From NCBI RefSeq assembly GCF_016019935.1, contig NZ_JAECMT010000003.1, positions 381,388 to 445,387 of the forward strand: a stretch of 64,000 nt of DNA. Direction: 5' to 3'. The position numbers and the translations under genes are program-made. Under the pieces are notes generated by a model. The model ran no database searches. It saw only the letters and a list, made by a program, of their open reading frames with translations, and was not told the origin of the DNA. Shown one piece after another: positions 43,962 through 53,324 of the stretch; within the stretch, counting starts at the first letter, position 1, and each line of letters begins with the position of its first letter. This DNA comes from Paenibacillus sp. GSMTC-2017. GTDB lineage: Bacteria; Bacillota; Bacilli; Paenibacillales; Paenibacillaceae.

Positions 43962-46163
43962 TTATTTAATCCATTTTCCAATCAAAACTAGAATTGCTGG
44001 AAGCAGCATACCTCGAATGATGAACGTGTCTAACAAAATACCAACAGCCATTATAAAACCGAATAAAAACAGTTCTTGCAAAGGCTGGGTCATTAAGACA
44101 CAGAAGGTTGCTGCAAGTATAATACCAGCAGATGAAATGACACCTCCAGTACGAGATACCCCGAGCATTACAGCATCCATCCATGGTCGCTTACGAGATT
44201 CTTCGAGAATACGAGAAACAAGCATAATGTTATAATCTACCCCTAATGCAATTAGGAATACGAAGGAGTATAGTGGCAGTCGGTAACTAATTGCATCGTA
44301 ACCGAAGCCGATGTTCACTATTGCCCAGCTTATCCCGAAGGTCGCTGTAAAAGAAAGTAACATCGTTCCCATCATAGTCATTGCAATAAGCAAGGATTTG
44401 GCCTGAAAAACAAGCATAATCGTTATAAGTGCAATGACTAAAGAAAATACGACAATGACATCACGTTTGTTCATATCACGAACATCAAGCTGCTGTGCGG
44501 TTTGTCCTGCAAAATGCAACTTTGAACTCGCTGGATCGAAGCCGCTTGCGCTTAAGAGGGCGTCGCTGTTAGCTCGAAGCTCTTTGAGTGTTTGAAGAGA
44601 AGAAGCTTCGTACGGATGTTCCTCCAAAATCATTTCTAGCTGAACGAATCTGCCATCCTCAGATAAGAAATTCCGAGGTAGCGAGTTACTTGAGTCATCA
44701 CTTGATAAGGCTGTTAGATTTGGTGATATTTTTCCAATACCATTTAACTTTTCAATATTATTTTTCAAATGGATGATACGATTTAGCTCTTCCTTACTAG
44801 TCGAATCAAGCTTATGATCGCTTTCCAGCAATATCGTTACCGGTGCTAATCGCCCTTTGGGAAAGTGTTGTTCTAGAAGCTCGAAGCCTTGTCTAGATGA
44901 TAACTCTTTAGGAAAAGACTTCATCAGATTATAAGAGAAATCAATACTCCACACATTTAAGGAAGCAGCAATCATGAGAATAACAATACTTGATGCGACA
45001 ACCGCTGGTTTCCTTGTGACAAACCGAGCAATTGATTTCCATAAACCATTTTCTTTGTTCGACTTTTGAGCTGTTTTTGGAGCAAATGGCCAGAAGGCTA
45101 CCCGACCAGTTAATGTGAATATTGCAGGGATGAGCGTTAATCCTCCAAGTAGAATAATAACCATTGCGACTGCAAATACAGGAGCAAAATAATGATAAGG
45201 CTGGAAGATGGCTGCGAATAATACGATAACCGCAAGCAAGACCGTTCCTCCGCTAAATAAAATAGGTTCACCTACTTCGGTCATCGCAGCTTTCATTGCT
45301 TCATGTTTTGACTGATGTTTTCCTAGTTCTTCCCGATATCTTGCTACAACGAATAAGCAATAATCGGTCAATACGGCGAAGAGCAGAATCATCATAATAG
45401 ATAGCGCTTGTTTGTCTACTTCGAACCAACCGGTTGCTGCCGCAAGTCCTACTATTCGATCCACCACCTGATAGACGATTCCTGCAATAAGCAGAGGGAG
45501 GAGTGCGATTAAAGGAGATCGGTAGATGACGATTAGGATGACAACAATTATTGCAACGGTAGAGAAGAGTAGAATAAGATCCGTTTTGGAAAATAGCTCG
45601 ATCGTATCCGAAGCGATACCTGCTGGTCCTGTAATCTCCAATTGCAATCCATTTAGGCCAATTGAATGAGCATAGTCTCGAATTTCATCCAATGTATCGT
45701 TAATCGTAGCGGAATCTATATCTTTTGTTAGAGCAGCATTGAGCAACATCGTACTGCCATCTTTGGAGTAGAGACTATCTTTAATGTTTTGTGGAAATTG
45801 GTGATAGGGCATCGCACCTGAAATGTAGTTTGGTTGAGTATCGGATGATAGCCATTTACTTATTGCTTCAATCGTTTGTTTTTGCTCTTGTGTAATAGCA
45901 GCTGTATTGTTGTGAAATACCAACAAGGCGATTGAGCCGTTTTCCGATGGAAAATGTGCCTCTGCAAGCGCTCGAGCTTTTGCCGAAGGTGTATTGAGAT
46001 GAATACTATTTTCACTGCTACTTATTGCGTGTTCTTTGGCACTTGGGGCACTGAAAGAAAGGAGTAAAACAAAGGCGAGCCAAACGATAACGGTAATATA
46101 ACAGCCTTTGCGACTACTTACGATTTCAGCTAAACGTTGGAAAAAGGGTTGCATGGTGTTCAT
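43962..46163 (-). CDS. MMPL/RND-family transporter
   Basis: 733-aa membrane protein with about 12 helices in two repeats and two large extracellular loops. Conserved segments include A-V-L-T-D-Y-C-L-F-V-V-A-R-Y-R-E-E in repeat 1 and A-L-G-V-D-Y-N-I-M-L-V-S-R in repeat 2, with the proton-relay Asp-Tyr pairs of the family (YdfJ-like). It may export lipids or drugs. It follows a two-component system in the same direction by 66 bases and is probably controlled by it. AGGAGG lies only 2 bases from the ATG at 46163; the in-frame ATG at 46154 is the alternative start. Confidence 0.88.
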   Translation of the reverse strand: MNTMQPFFQRLAEIVSSRKGCYITVIVWLAFVLLLSFSAPSAKEHAISSSENSIHLNTPSAKARALAEAHFPSENGSIALLVFHNNTAAITQEQKQTIEAISKWLSSDTQPNYISGAMPYHQFPQNIKDSLYSKDGSTMLLNAALTKDIDSATINDTLDEIRDYAHSIGLNGLQLEITGPAGIASDTIELFSKTDLILLFSTVAIIVVILIVIYRSPLIALLPLLIAGIVYQVVDRIVGLAAATGWFEVDKQALSIMMILLFAVLTDYCLFVVARYREELGKHQSKHEAMKAAMTEVGEPILFSGGTVLLAVIVLFAAIFQPYHYFAPVFAVAMVIILLGGLTLIPAIFTLTGRVAFWPFAPKTAQKSNKENGLWKSIARFVTRKPAVVASSIVILMIAASLNVWSIDFSYNLMKSFPKELSSRQGFELLEQHFPKGRLAPVTILLESDHKLDSTSKEELNRIIHLKNNIEKLNGIGKISPNLTALSSDDSSNSLPRNFLSEDGRFVQLEMILEEHPYEASSLQTLKELRANSDALLSASGFDPASSKLHFAGQTAQQLDVRDMNKRDVIVVFSLVIALITIMLVFQAKSLLIAMTMMGTMLLSFTATFGISWAIVNIGFGYDAISYRLPLYSFVFLIALGVDYNIMLVSRILEESRKRPWMDAVMLGVSRTGGVISSAGIILAATFCVLMTQPLQELFLFGFIMAVGILLDTFIIRGMLLPAILVLIGKWIK

Positions 46164-46229
46164 AACCTCCTGTAAGTTCGATCAGTTAAGATCGTAGAAC
46201 AGGAATATGAACACGCGATGAACGGAGTA

Positions 46230-47609
46230 TTACAAGGAAGGAAGATTTATTGTAAAGCGGGTTTCTTGTCCAGGTACACTACTTGCGTCGATTGTTCCTC
46301 CATGCAATTCAATGATTTTTCGACTGATAGACAATCCAAGACCACTTCCTGTCAAAGCTCGATTTCTCGCTTTGTCCGCTTTGTAGAAGCGATCAAAGAT
46401 AAAAGGAAGCTCAGAAGGCGGAATTCCTATTCCAGTGTCGGTGAATGTTACTTCTATAGTTTTTGCTACGGAAATATCGATACGGATATGAGCGCCATTT
46501 TGAGAAAATTTGATGCTGTTAGTCATTAGATTCAGCCATACTTGATGCAATAGGGCTTCATCCGCTGTAATTGTAATTTCCGGCAGTTCTAGGGTTAGCT
46601 CCAGATTTTTTTGGGACCATTGCCATTCAGTAATAATAAGGATTTGGCGTAATTGCTCATCCAACCTGTAAGGTTGTTTATTTACAATTGTTGATTCAGA
46701 ATCCAATGCCGCTAACGTTAGAAGCTGCTTGCTGAGAGAGGAGAGACGTTTGCTTTCCTCATTAACAATTTGCAAAAAATGTCGTTGCTCATCTTCTGTC
46801 GTTTCTCCATCAATAATAGCTTGTGTGAAGCCTTGAATGGAGGTAACAGGCGTTTGAAACTCATGAGAAACGTTAGCGACAAATTCCTGACGCATCTCGT
46901 CTAATCGCTCTAATGAAGATGCCATCTGGGAAAAATGTCTAGCTAGATCCCCGATCTCGTCCTTGCGTTTAACATCGAGCTCCATCTTATAGTTTCCACC
47001 GACAATTTTTTTAGTTGCGGCTTTTAAAGCTTTAAGCGGTTTAACGATCGTCCGAGTCAAAATAACGATAAAGGCAAGACTAAGAATAAAGGCATATCCA
47101 AGTAAAAGAGCGAGTAGTACTCGTATTTCCCCGACCTGTTGCTCTAGATTAGGACGTAAAAACATTGCATAAGTATCACCGTTCCACTGAATCGGCAAGC
47201 CTACCGTATTACGGATACTATTTTCGAAATAACTTGTTATCTCCAATAATCGTTGTTCTTCAAGTTTACCCAGATAGGTCTCACCTTGAAGTACGAGGTT
47301 AATTTTTTGTTGGTCAAATGCTGTATGTTTGAATGGGTCTCCATATACGGTGCTCTTTAACGATTGGTCAACTAAATAAATTTGGAAGCCCATCTTTGCA
47401 ATTCTGTTCAAATAAGCAGGGAGGCTAGTGTTTGGAGCTGTAGATTCAAAAATGTCACGGACCTGCTCAGCGATAGGGAGAACTTTGTCTTCGTTGTAAT
47501 GTTGAAGTCTAGTGGTGTAAAAAGAATTAGCAAGAAGCAGTGCAATGAATCCACTGACTACCGTAATGAATATAAAAATGGATACGATTTTTACATAGAG
47601 CGTTTTCAA
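46230..47609 (-). CDS. Two-component sensor histidine kinase
   Basis: 459-aa kinase. Two membrane helices (about residues 7-29 and 163-183) flank an extracellular sensor of about 130 residues; then HAMP, HisKA with N-V-S-H-E-F (phospho-His near residue 249), and an ATPase domain with N-box M-T-N-S-I-K and G-boxes D-T-G-I-G and G-S-G-L-G-L. The 4-base overlap with the regulator gene shows an operon. The likely target is the downstream MMPL transporter. Confidence 0.92.
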   Translation of the reverse strand: MKTLYVKIVSIFIFITVVSGFIALLLANSFYTTRLQHYNEDKVLPIAEQVRDIFESTAPNTSLPAYLNRIAKMGFQIYLVDQSLKSTVYGDPFKHTAFDQQKINLVLQGETYLGKLEEQRLLEITSYFENSIRNTVGLPIQWNGDTYAMFLRPNLEQQVGEIRVLLALLLGYAFILSLAFIVILTRTIVKPLKALKAATKKIVGGNYKMELDVKRKDEIGDLARHFSQMASSLERLDEMRQEFVANVSHEFQTPVTSIQGFTQAIIDGETTEDEQRHFLQIVNEESKRLSSLSKQLLTLAALDSESTIVNKQPYRLDEQLRQILIITEWQWSQKNLELTLELPEITITADEALLHQVWLNLMTNSIKFSQNGAHIRIDISVAKTIEVTFTDTGIGIPPSELPFIFDRFYKADKARNRALTGSGLGLSISRKIIELHGGTIDASSVPGQETRFTINLPSL

Positions 47610-48286
47610 TTGCTTCGAACCTCCAGCTTATAACCAATTCCCCTAACTGTAGTGATAACAAAATTATCACTAACATGTATGAAGCGATCCCGTATTCTTT
47701 TGATATGGACATCGATCGTTCTGCTGTCACCGTTGTAATCAGCTCCCCACACTTGACGGAGAAGTTGCTCCCTAGTAAAGAGTTGCCCGGGATGACTGGC
47801 AAGCTGAGCAAGAAGCTCAAACTCTTTAAGTGGAAGCTCGATAAGCTCGCCATTCACTGTAATTTCATAGCTTCTTCGATTGATAACTATCCGATTTAGT
47901 GTAATGAGGTCGGCGGATACAACTTGATATCTACGTAGAAGTGCTTTTATCCGATAGAGAAGTTCAGCGGGATCAAAAGGTTTAACCATATAATCATCCG
48001 TTCCAGAGATAAAACCTTTTGCTTTATCCTTTTGTTCACCCTTTGCAGTAAGAAGGATAATAGGTATATCATAGTATCTGCGTATTTCCTCACATAATTC
48101 CCAGCCATCTTTTAGAGGCATCATGACGTCGATGATTGCAAGGTGCACACTGTTATTTTCCAAGATGGTTGCAGCGAGTTCCCCATTGTCAGCTTCAAAT
48201 ACGACGTATCCTTCCTTATTTAAATAGAACCGTAGAAGTTCACGAATATGATTGTCATCGTCAGCGATTAGAATGTTTAATTTCAA
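47606..48286 (-). CDS. OmpR-family response regulator
   Basis: 226-aa regulator with a receiver (acidic D-D-D, phospho-Asp53 in I-I-D-V-M-M-P, Lys in V-K-P-F-D) and a C-terminal winged helix (Q-L-L-R-Q-V-W-G ... T-V-R-G-I-G-Y-K-L). First gene of the operon with the kinase and the MMPL transporter. The upstream region is shared with the divergent LTA synthase gene. Confidence 0.93.
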   Translation of the reverse strand: MKLNILIADDDNHIRELLRFYLNKEGYVVFEADNGELAATILENNSVHLAIIDVMMPLKDGWELCEEIRRYYDIPIILLTAKGEQKDKAKGFISGTDDYMVKPFDPAELLYRIKALLRRYQVVSADLITLNRIVINRRSYEITVNGELIELPLKEFELLAQLASHPGQLFTREQLLRQVWGADYNGDSRTIDVHIKRIRDRFIHVSDNFVITTVRGIGYKLEVRSN

Positions 48287-48427
48287 CTATTTCCACCATC
48301 TTCCTTATAATTGTGAAGCTAGATTAGCACTGGCTTTGATTAGTAATTCCAATCGCTGTAAGTAGATTCCTATTTATTTCTGTTGCTAGATAAGTTAATA
48401 TTAGATTAATCGTCAAAAAAACATGCG

Positions 48428-48450
48428 ACCGTCGATTTTTGACGGTTTTT
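48428..48450 (+). terminator. Terminator-like hairpin in the leader of the LTA synthase gene
   Basis: Short GC-rich stem ACCGTC/GACGGT (48428-48433 with 48441-48446) with loop GATTTTT and a T-run to 48450, only 38 bases before the LTA synthase start. No gene ends just upstream, so it may be a leader attenuator or end a short RNA. Confidence 0.5.
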
Positions 48451-48487
48451 CTTATTTTGCATAGTAAATGATCAAGGAGTGAGTAAG

Positions 48488-50374
48488 TTGAATTCGATTT
48501 TGAATATTTTTCGTAAGTCACCTTTTTGGACAACCTTTATACTTGTCATGATAAAAATGGTCTTATTCCGTCAATTTAACTTCCAAGGTGTTCAAGTCGA
48601 CAGATTGTTATCTGATGTCGCTTCCGTTCTCGTATTGCTTTGCGTATTCGAATTGATCACGACTTCAAGATGGAAGTCGCTAGTGTTTAACAGTGTAAAT
48701 ATTATTTTATCATTGCTATTGTTTTCATGTACCGTCTATTTTACCTTCTTCGGGAGTATACCAACGTATACAGCGCTTCACGGTCTGGACCAAGTTGGTG
48801 GAGTAAAAGAAAGTATTGGATCAGCAATTAACTTGAAGTTTTTCTTGTTCTTCTTGGATATTGTCATTATAGCTCTTCTTTACATCTTTACATTGAGAAC
48901 GAGAGAAGATAAAGCTAAAAGTAAGTCAGTAGCGAAGCCGATCTATGTCGGTATTGCGTTAGTAGTCGCTATAGGAGCTTCTTTCCTATACATTCGTAAT
49001 GATTTGGACATTAGCAACGAACTTGTGCAAGCGGAAAGACTTGGTGTTCTGAACTATCAAGTTGCAACTGCTATAAATGAGGCAAAAGAAAATAAAGCAA
49101 TTCGTGAGGGTTCTACAGAAAAAACAAAAGAAACACTGGCTCAGCTTGAAGAAGGTTTTAGCGGTGAAGTTGGCGTTGTAGATACTGAAAAGCAGAATTT
49201 CTTTGGAGCCGCTAAAGGTAAAAACGTCATTGTCGTTCAATTGGAGTCATTCCAAGATATGATGGTTGGCCTTAAAGTAGGTGGACAGGAAGTTACGCCG
49301 GTACTAAATGGTCTTATAAAAGAAAACAGCTTCTACTTCCCGAATATGTTCCAGCAAATTGGACAAGGAAACACGTCCGATGCTGAGTTTATATCTAACA
49401 CAGGACTATATCCTGTAGGTCATACTGCAATGTCAAAAGGTTTTGGCGATCGTGAAATTCCGAGTATGCCAAGACTACTAGCTAAACAAAATTATGTTTC
49501 TAACACGTTCCATATTAATGATGTAACTTTTTGGGATCGTCAAAATTTGTATCCAGCTTTAGGATTTGATAAATATTATGAACGTCCTAGTTTCGTTAAT
49601 GATAACTTTAATGGCTTTGGTGCTTCTGATGAAGAAATGTATCGTGTAGGTATGGAAAAGTTGACTGAACTTCACAAACAGAACCAACCTTTTTATGCTC
49701 AGTTCATTGCAACTTCTAGTCACCATCCTTTCTGGATGAAGCAAAAGTTTATGAGTATTGATATTCCGAAGGAACTTAGTGGTACACAACTGGGTCACTA
49801 TGTTGGTGCTACAAACTATGCAGATAAAGCATTAGGTATTTTTATCGAAAACTTAAAGAAAAATGGCATGTGGGAAGATACTGTATTAGTTGTTTATGGT
49901 GATCACCATGGCTTGCAGATCAAAGAAAATGATGCAGCTTGGGTTGAGAAAGTGCTTGGAATCAACTATCACGATCAAATCAGCCGCTTTAACGTACCGT
50001 TCTTGATCCATGCTCCAGGCGTGGAAGGAAAAACGTATGAAGGTGTAGCAGGTCAAATCGATATGATGCCGACACTTGCTAACTTGCTTGGTATTTCCCT
50101 TAAGGACGAAGGTTATACTGTATTCGGTAAAGACTTGCTTAATACAACAAAAAATGTCGTTGGTATGAGATATTATAGTCCGACAGGTACGTTCTTTAAT
50201 GATGACATTATGTTTGTGCCTGGTAAAGGTTTTGAAGATGGAACAGCCATTGATTTGAAAACGATGGAGCCAGTTGCAGATTTCAGCAAGTACAGAGCGG
50301 ATTATGATTATGTACTGGAACTTATGAAGCTTTCAGATGGTTATGTAAAACTGCTTCCTAAACGGACAGAATAG
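48488..50374 (+). CDS. ltaS: LTA synthase family protein (glycerol phosphate transferase)
   Basis: 628-aa polytopic protein with about five N-terminal helices and a large extracellular sulfatase-fold domain. The catalytic Thr is in Q-G-N-T-S-D-A-E (about residue 296), with metal ligands including E-S in Q-L-E-S-F-Q, G-D-H-H-G and the W-D-R segment. It polymerises glycerol phosphate from phosphatidylglycerol into lipoteichoic acid, or primes it if it is a paralogue; the sequence alone does not tell which. TTG at 48488 is chosen for its 8-base spacing from AAGGAG; GTG at 48479 overlaps the site. Confidence 0.88.
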   Translation: MNSILNIFRKSPFWTTFILVMIKMVLFRQFNFQGVQVDRLLSDVASVLVLLCVFELITTSRWKSLVFNSVNIILSLLLFSCTVYFTFFGSIPTYTALHGLDQVGGVKESIGSAINLKFFLFFLDIVIIALLYIFTLRTREDKAKSKSVAKPIYVGIALVVAIGASFLYIRNDLDISNELVQAERLGVLNYQVATAINEAKENKAIREGSTEKTKETLAQLEEGFSGEVGVVDTEKQNFFGAAKGKNVIVVQLESFQDMMVGLKVGGQEVTPVLNGLIKENSFYFPNMFQQIGQGNTSDAEFISNTGLYPVGHTAMSKGFGDREIPSMPRLLAKQNYVSNTFHINDVTFWDRQNLYPALGFDKYYERPSFVNDNFNGFGASDEEMYRVGMEKLTELHKQNQPFYAQFIATSSHHPFWMKQKFMSIDIPKELSGTQLGHYVGATNYADKALGIFIENLKKNGMWEDTVLVVYGDHHGLQIKENDAAWVEKVLGINYHDQISRFNVPFLIHAPGVEGKTYEGVAGQIDMMPTLANLLGISLKDEGYTVFGKDLLNTTKNVVGMRYYSPTGTFFNDDIMFVPGKGFEDGTAIDLKTMEPVADFSKYRADYDYVLELMKLSDGYVKLLPKRTE

Positions 50375-50395
50375 AGTTAAAATGTGCGAATTGTG

Positions 50396-50443
50396 AGGAT
50401 GTCCCAAAAGCAGAAGTTTCAGCTTTTGGGACATCCTATTTTT
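50396..50443 (+). terminator. Rho-independent terminator
   Basis: Perfect 16-bp stem AGGATGTCCCAAAAGC (50396-50411) with 50422-50437, 10-nt loop, T-run after. Confidence 0.9.
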
Positions 50444-50550
50444 AAATGAAAGAAGTAATGATGTTGGTTATAGATGTTTCAATTTTGAAAGGCAGAGTGT
50501 GTTCATTTATTGTTGTTTTGGCAGTTGAAACATGTTAGAGTATTTTTAAT

Positions 50551-50566
50551 TGACGAACGTTCGTTA
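50551..50566. promoter_or_regulatory. Palindromic operator upstream of TetR gene
   Basis: Perfect 12-bp palindrome ACGAACGTTCGT (50553-50564) with partly symmetric flanks, 24 bases before the TetR start. Palindromes of this GAACGTTC type are typical autoregulatory TetR-family operators. Confidence 0.65.
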
Positions 50567-50589
50567 GGATCGCTTGAGGAGGACGATTT

Positions 50590-51162
50590 ATGAGTACTGT
50601 GCTGAAAGAAGCGGCATTACATATATTTTCACAATATGGTTATGAAGGGACTTCACTATCGCAAATCGCTGATCAAGTTGGACTTAAGAAACAATCGATT
50701 TATGCTCATTTTAAGGGAAAAGATGATCTTTTCCTTCAAGTGGTTCGTGACTCGTACTGTATAGAGCTAGATCGTATAACTGCGTTAATAAGTGATATCG
50801 CTGAACTTCCCTTGCAGGAAAGTTTGTTTAAGATGTTGCGTAGTTACATTGATAGCTTTCAAAATTCTAGCCATCTTCGCTTCTACTTACGTGTATCCTT
50901 TTATCCGCCACCTCATCTATATGATGAAATCAATGGGTATTCCAATGATCACGTCGATCGCATAAGTGAACTTTGGTTACAATTATTCAAACGAGCGGCA
51001 GAAAATGGTGAACTAGCTGGACTCGACCCTGAGGTAGCTAACATGGCCTATTCCTCCTTAGTAGACTCAATTTGCCTAGAATTAGTCTATGGTGGATCTG
51101 AGCGTACTGAAAGACGGCTGAAAGCCGCGTGGTATGTATATTGGAAAGGAATTTCCAACTAA
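50590..51162 (+). CDS. TetR-family transcriptional regulator
   Basis: 190-aa regulator with an N-terminal helix-turn-helix (A-A-L-H-I-F-S-Q-Y-G-Y-E-G-T-S-L-S-Q-I-A then K-K-Q-S-I-Y-A-H-F-K) and a helical ligand domain. An ACGAACGTTCGT palindrome lies just upstream. It likely represses itself and perhaps the aldehyde dehydrogenase gene 130 bases downstream. Confidence 0.9.
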   Translation: MSTVLKEAALHIFSQYGYEGTSLSQIADQVGLKKQSIYAHFKGKDDLFLQVVRDSYCIELDRITALISDIAELPLQESLFKMLRSYIDSFQNSSHLRFYLRVSFYPPPHLYDEINGYSNDHVDRISELWLQLFKRAAENGELAGLDPEVANMAYSSLVDSICLELVYGGSERTERRLKAAWYVYWKGISN

Positions 51163-51325
51163 GTAATAACACTCATACGATTAATTCATAACTCTGCAAA
51201 AATAAATGAAACTTCCTTGAGTTACAACCTTTATACTAAAATAAAAATGTTACATAGATCAGTGAGAGTACTTCGAAAAGATAAGGTATGGATTGACTAA
51301 ATGGAATAGGCAAGGAGGCCCTGAA

Positions 51326-52732
51326 ATGACGATTAATACTGATGTTGATGCCCTTCAAATGATTGAAGAGCATAGACGATATTTCTATTCGGGCTCAACT
51401 AGAAGTTGCGCTTTTCGATTGGAGCAACTAGCGAAGCTTCGTTCTGCGATTATCCATTATGAAAAGGAACTGTCAGAAGCACTATATAAAGACTTACGGA
51501 AAAGTGAAACCGAAGCTTATGCTTCTGAAATCGGATTAGTTTTGAATAGTATTTCAGCTGTTTCTAAACAACTTAAGAAGTGGATGAAGCCTACAAAAGT
51601 AAAGACACCGATTCAACTTTTTGGGACAAAAAGCTACATTAAAGCAGAGCCTTATGGCACGGTTTTGATCGTTAGCCCATTTAATTATCCTGTTCAACTA
51701 GTGTTTGAGCCATTGATTGGGGCTATTGCGGCGGGTAATTGTGCTGTTGTGAAGCCGTCGGAACATACACCATTTGTAACTGCAGCTATAAGTAAGTTAA
51801 TTAAAGAAACTTTCAATTCTTCGTATATTCGGGTTGTAGAAGGGGAGAAGGAGACAACTTCTTCGCTGATTAATGCACCTTTTGACTATATCTTTTTCAC
51901 GGGAAGTGTAAGTGTCGGGAAGATTGTAATGGAGGCTGCCGCAAAAAATCTTGTTCCTGTTACGTTGGAGCTTGGAGGGAAAAGTCCAGTCATCGTAGAT
52001 CGTGGTGCTAACTTAGAGCTCGCGGCTAAACGTATTGTTTGGGGGAAATTCCTTAACGCGGGGCAGACGTGTATCGCACCGGATTATATGCTTGTACATG
52101 AGGATTTGAAGTTGCCGCTAATTACAAAGCTTCGTGAAACGATTTATGCTTTTTTTGGAGAGAATGTGCAAAATAGTAGCGACTATGGACGGATTATAAA
52201 TGAAAGACAATTTGATCGGTTGGCGGACATGTTGAAATCGGACAATGAGCGTGTTTGTCATGGCGGTGGACAGGATCGGTCAGATTTGTACTTGGAGCCA
52301 ACTTTGCTCGATGTTGGGATGGTGGACGATAGAGGAATGGATGTCGCTTCCATGGCGGATGAAATTTTCGGTCCGATATTGCCTATATTGACCTATTCAC
52401 ATATTGATGAAGCGATCGAAATGATTAGGCAACGACCAAAACCACTTGCGCTATATCTTTTTACAGAGGATCGTGCAATTGAATCGCTTGTTATGGATAC
52501 ACTATCTTTCGGCGGTGGTTGTGTGAATGATACACTCTCACATATTATCAATCATCATCTGCCTTTTGGTGGAGTCGGAACTTCCGGCATAGGTGGTTAT
52601 CATGGGAAACATAGCTTTGACTTATTTTCACACCAAAAAAGTGTGTTAAAAAGAAGTACTCGCTTCGAAATTGGCATCATGTTCCCTCCGTATAAAAATA
52701 AGCTTAAGTTGATTCGTAAAGTGTTGAAGTAA
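51326..52732 (+). CDS. Class 3-type aldehyde dehydrogenase
   Basis: 468-aa NAD(P)-dependent aldehyde dehydrogenase. Active-site Cys249 in G-Q-T-C-I-A-P and Glu215 in L-E-L-G-G-K, cofactor loop F-F-T-G-S-V-S-V-G, and P-F-N-Y-P. Its length and the hydrophobic C-terminal tail (M-F-P-P-Y-K-N-K-L-K) match fatty-aldehyde-type class 3 enzymes (YwdH-like). ATG at 51326 follows CAAGGAGG; the frame opens 33 bases earlier. The palindrome array begins right after the stop. Confidence 0.9.
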   Translation: MTINTDVDALQMIEEHRRYFYSGSTRSCAFRLEQLAKLRSAIIHYEKELSEALYKDLRKSETEAYASEIGLVLNSISAVSKQLKKWMKPTKVKTPIQLFGTKSYIKAEPYGTVLIVSPFNYPVQLVFEPLIGAIAAGNCAVVKPSEHTPFVTAAISKLIKETFNSSYIRVVEGEKETTSSLINAPFDYIFFTGSVSVGKIVMEAAAKNLVPVTLELGGKSPVIVDRGANLELAAKRIVWGKFLNAGQTCIAPDYMLVHEDLKLPLITKLRETIYAFFGENVQNSSDYGRIINERQFDRLADMLKSDNERVCHGGGQDRSDLYLEPTLLDVGMVDDRGMDVASMADEIFGPILPILTYSHIDEAIEMIRQRPKPLALYLFTEDRAIESLVMDTLSFGGGCVNDTLSHIINHHLPFGGVGTSGIGGYHGKHSFDLFSHQKSVLKRSTRFEIGIMFPPYKNKLKLIRKVLK

Positions 52733-53168
52733 GAGGAGAGTATTGCGTTCGCGGTTTTGTACGCGAACGTGCGCGGGTATGCACGGAGCGGTGTGGAGTA
52801 ACCCGATAAAATCGGGTTAGCGGTGGGCGCGAGCACGTGTGGAGCGGTGTAACCCGATAAAATCGGGTTAGCGGTAGGCGTTAGCACGCGTGGAGCGATG
52901 TAACCCGATAAAATCGGGTTAGCGGTGGGCGCGAGCACGCGTGGAGCGGTGTAACCCGATAAAATCGGGTTAGCGGTGGGCGCGAGCACGCGTGGAGCGA
53001 TGTAACCCGATAAAATCGGGTTAGCGGTGGGCGCGAGCACGCGTGGAGCGGTGTAACCCGATAAAATCGGGTTAGCGGTGGGCGCGAGCACGCGTGGAGC
53101 GGTGTAACCCGATAAAATCGGGTTAGCGGTAGTCACGCGTAAGCAAGGAGAGCGCAACCATATCCTCT
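52733..53168. repeat. 51-bp tandem array of seven palindromes within an inverted repeat
   Basis: The 19-bp palindrome AACCCGATAAAATCGGGTT occurs seven times, starting at 52800, 52851, 52902, 52953, 53004, 53055 and 53106: an exact 51-bp period. The 32-bp spacer is GC-rich and nearly constant (AGCGGTGGGCGCGAGCACG...), with a few point differences. A degenerate unit precedes the first copy. The array is bounded by an imperfect inverted repeat (GAGGAGAGTATTGCG at 52733-52747 against CGCAACCATATCCTCTC at about 53152-53168). The period is a multiple of three, so the minus strand stays open for 17-residue repeats, but the differences there change amino acids, so coding is doubtful. Confidence 0.88.
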
Positions 53169-53263
53169 CTAATTAGTAAGGTTGATATTTTTCGAAATTA
53201 ATATTGTAAAATCATTCGTAAAGCTCTATAATTTCCATATATAGTTTATTGTGCGTAAAGCAT

Positions 53264-53306
53264 ACGCCGTTTATCTCCATAGAGGAGGTACGCGGCGTTT
53301 TTTTTT
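53264..53306 (+). terminator. Hairpin with long T-run
   Basis: Stem ACGCCG/CGGCGT (53264-53269 with 53293-53298), inner CTCC/GGAG pairing, and nine T. It lies between the palindrome array and the nuclease-like gene and would stop transcripts coming from the array side. Confidence 0.75.
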
Positions 53307-53324
53307 ATTACTATTGGAGGAGAT

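Noticed and set aside
52800..53124. CRISPR array
   Set aside because: The interval between palindromes is itself repeated, with no unique spacers, and no cas genes are nearby.
52600..53157. Minus-strand frame of 185 codons with 17-residue repeats (TANPILSGYTAPRVLAP)
   Set aside because: It stays open only because the 51-bp period is a multiple of three. Differences between units change amino acids (T/I, A/T) rather than being silent, it overlaps the aldehyde dehydrogenase gene, and it has no signal peptide. Kept as an alternative explanation, not as a gene.
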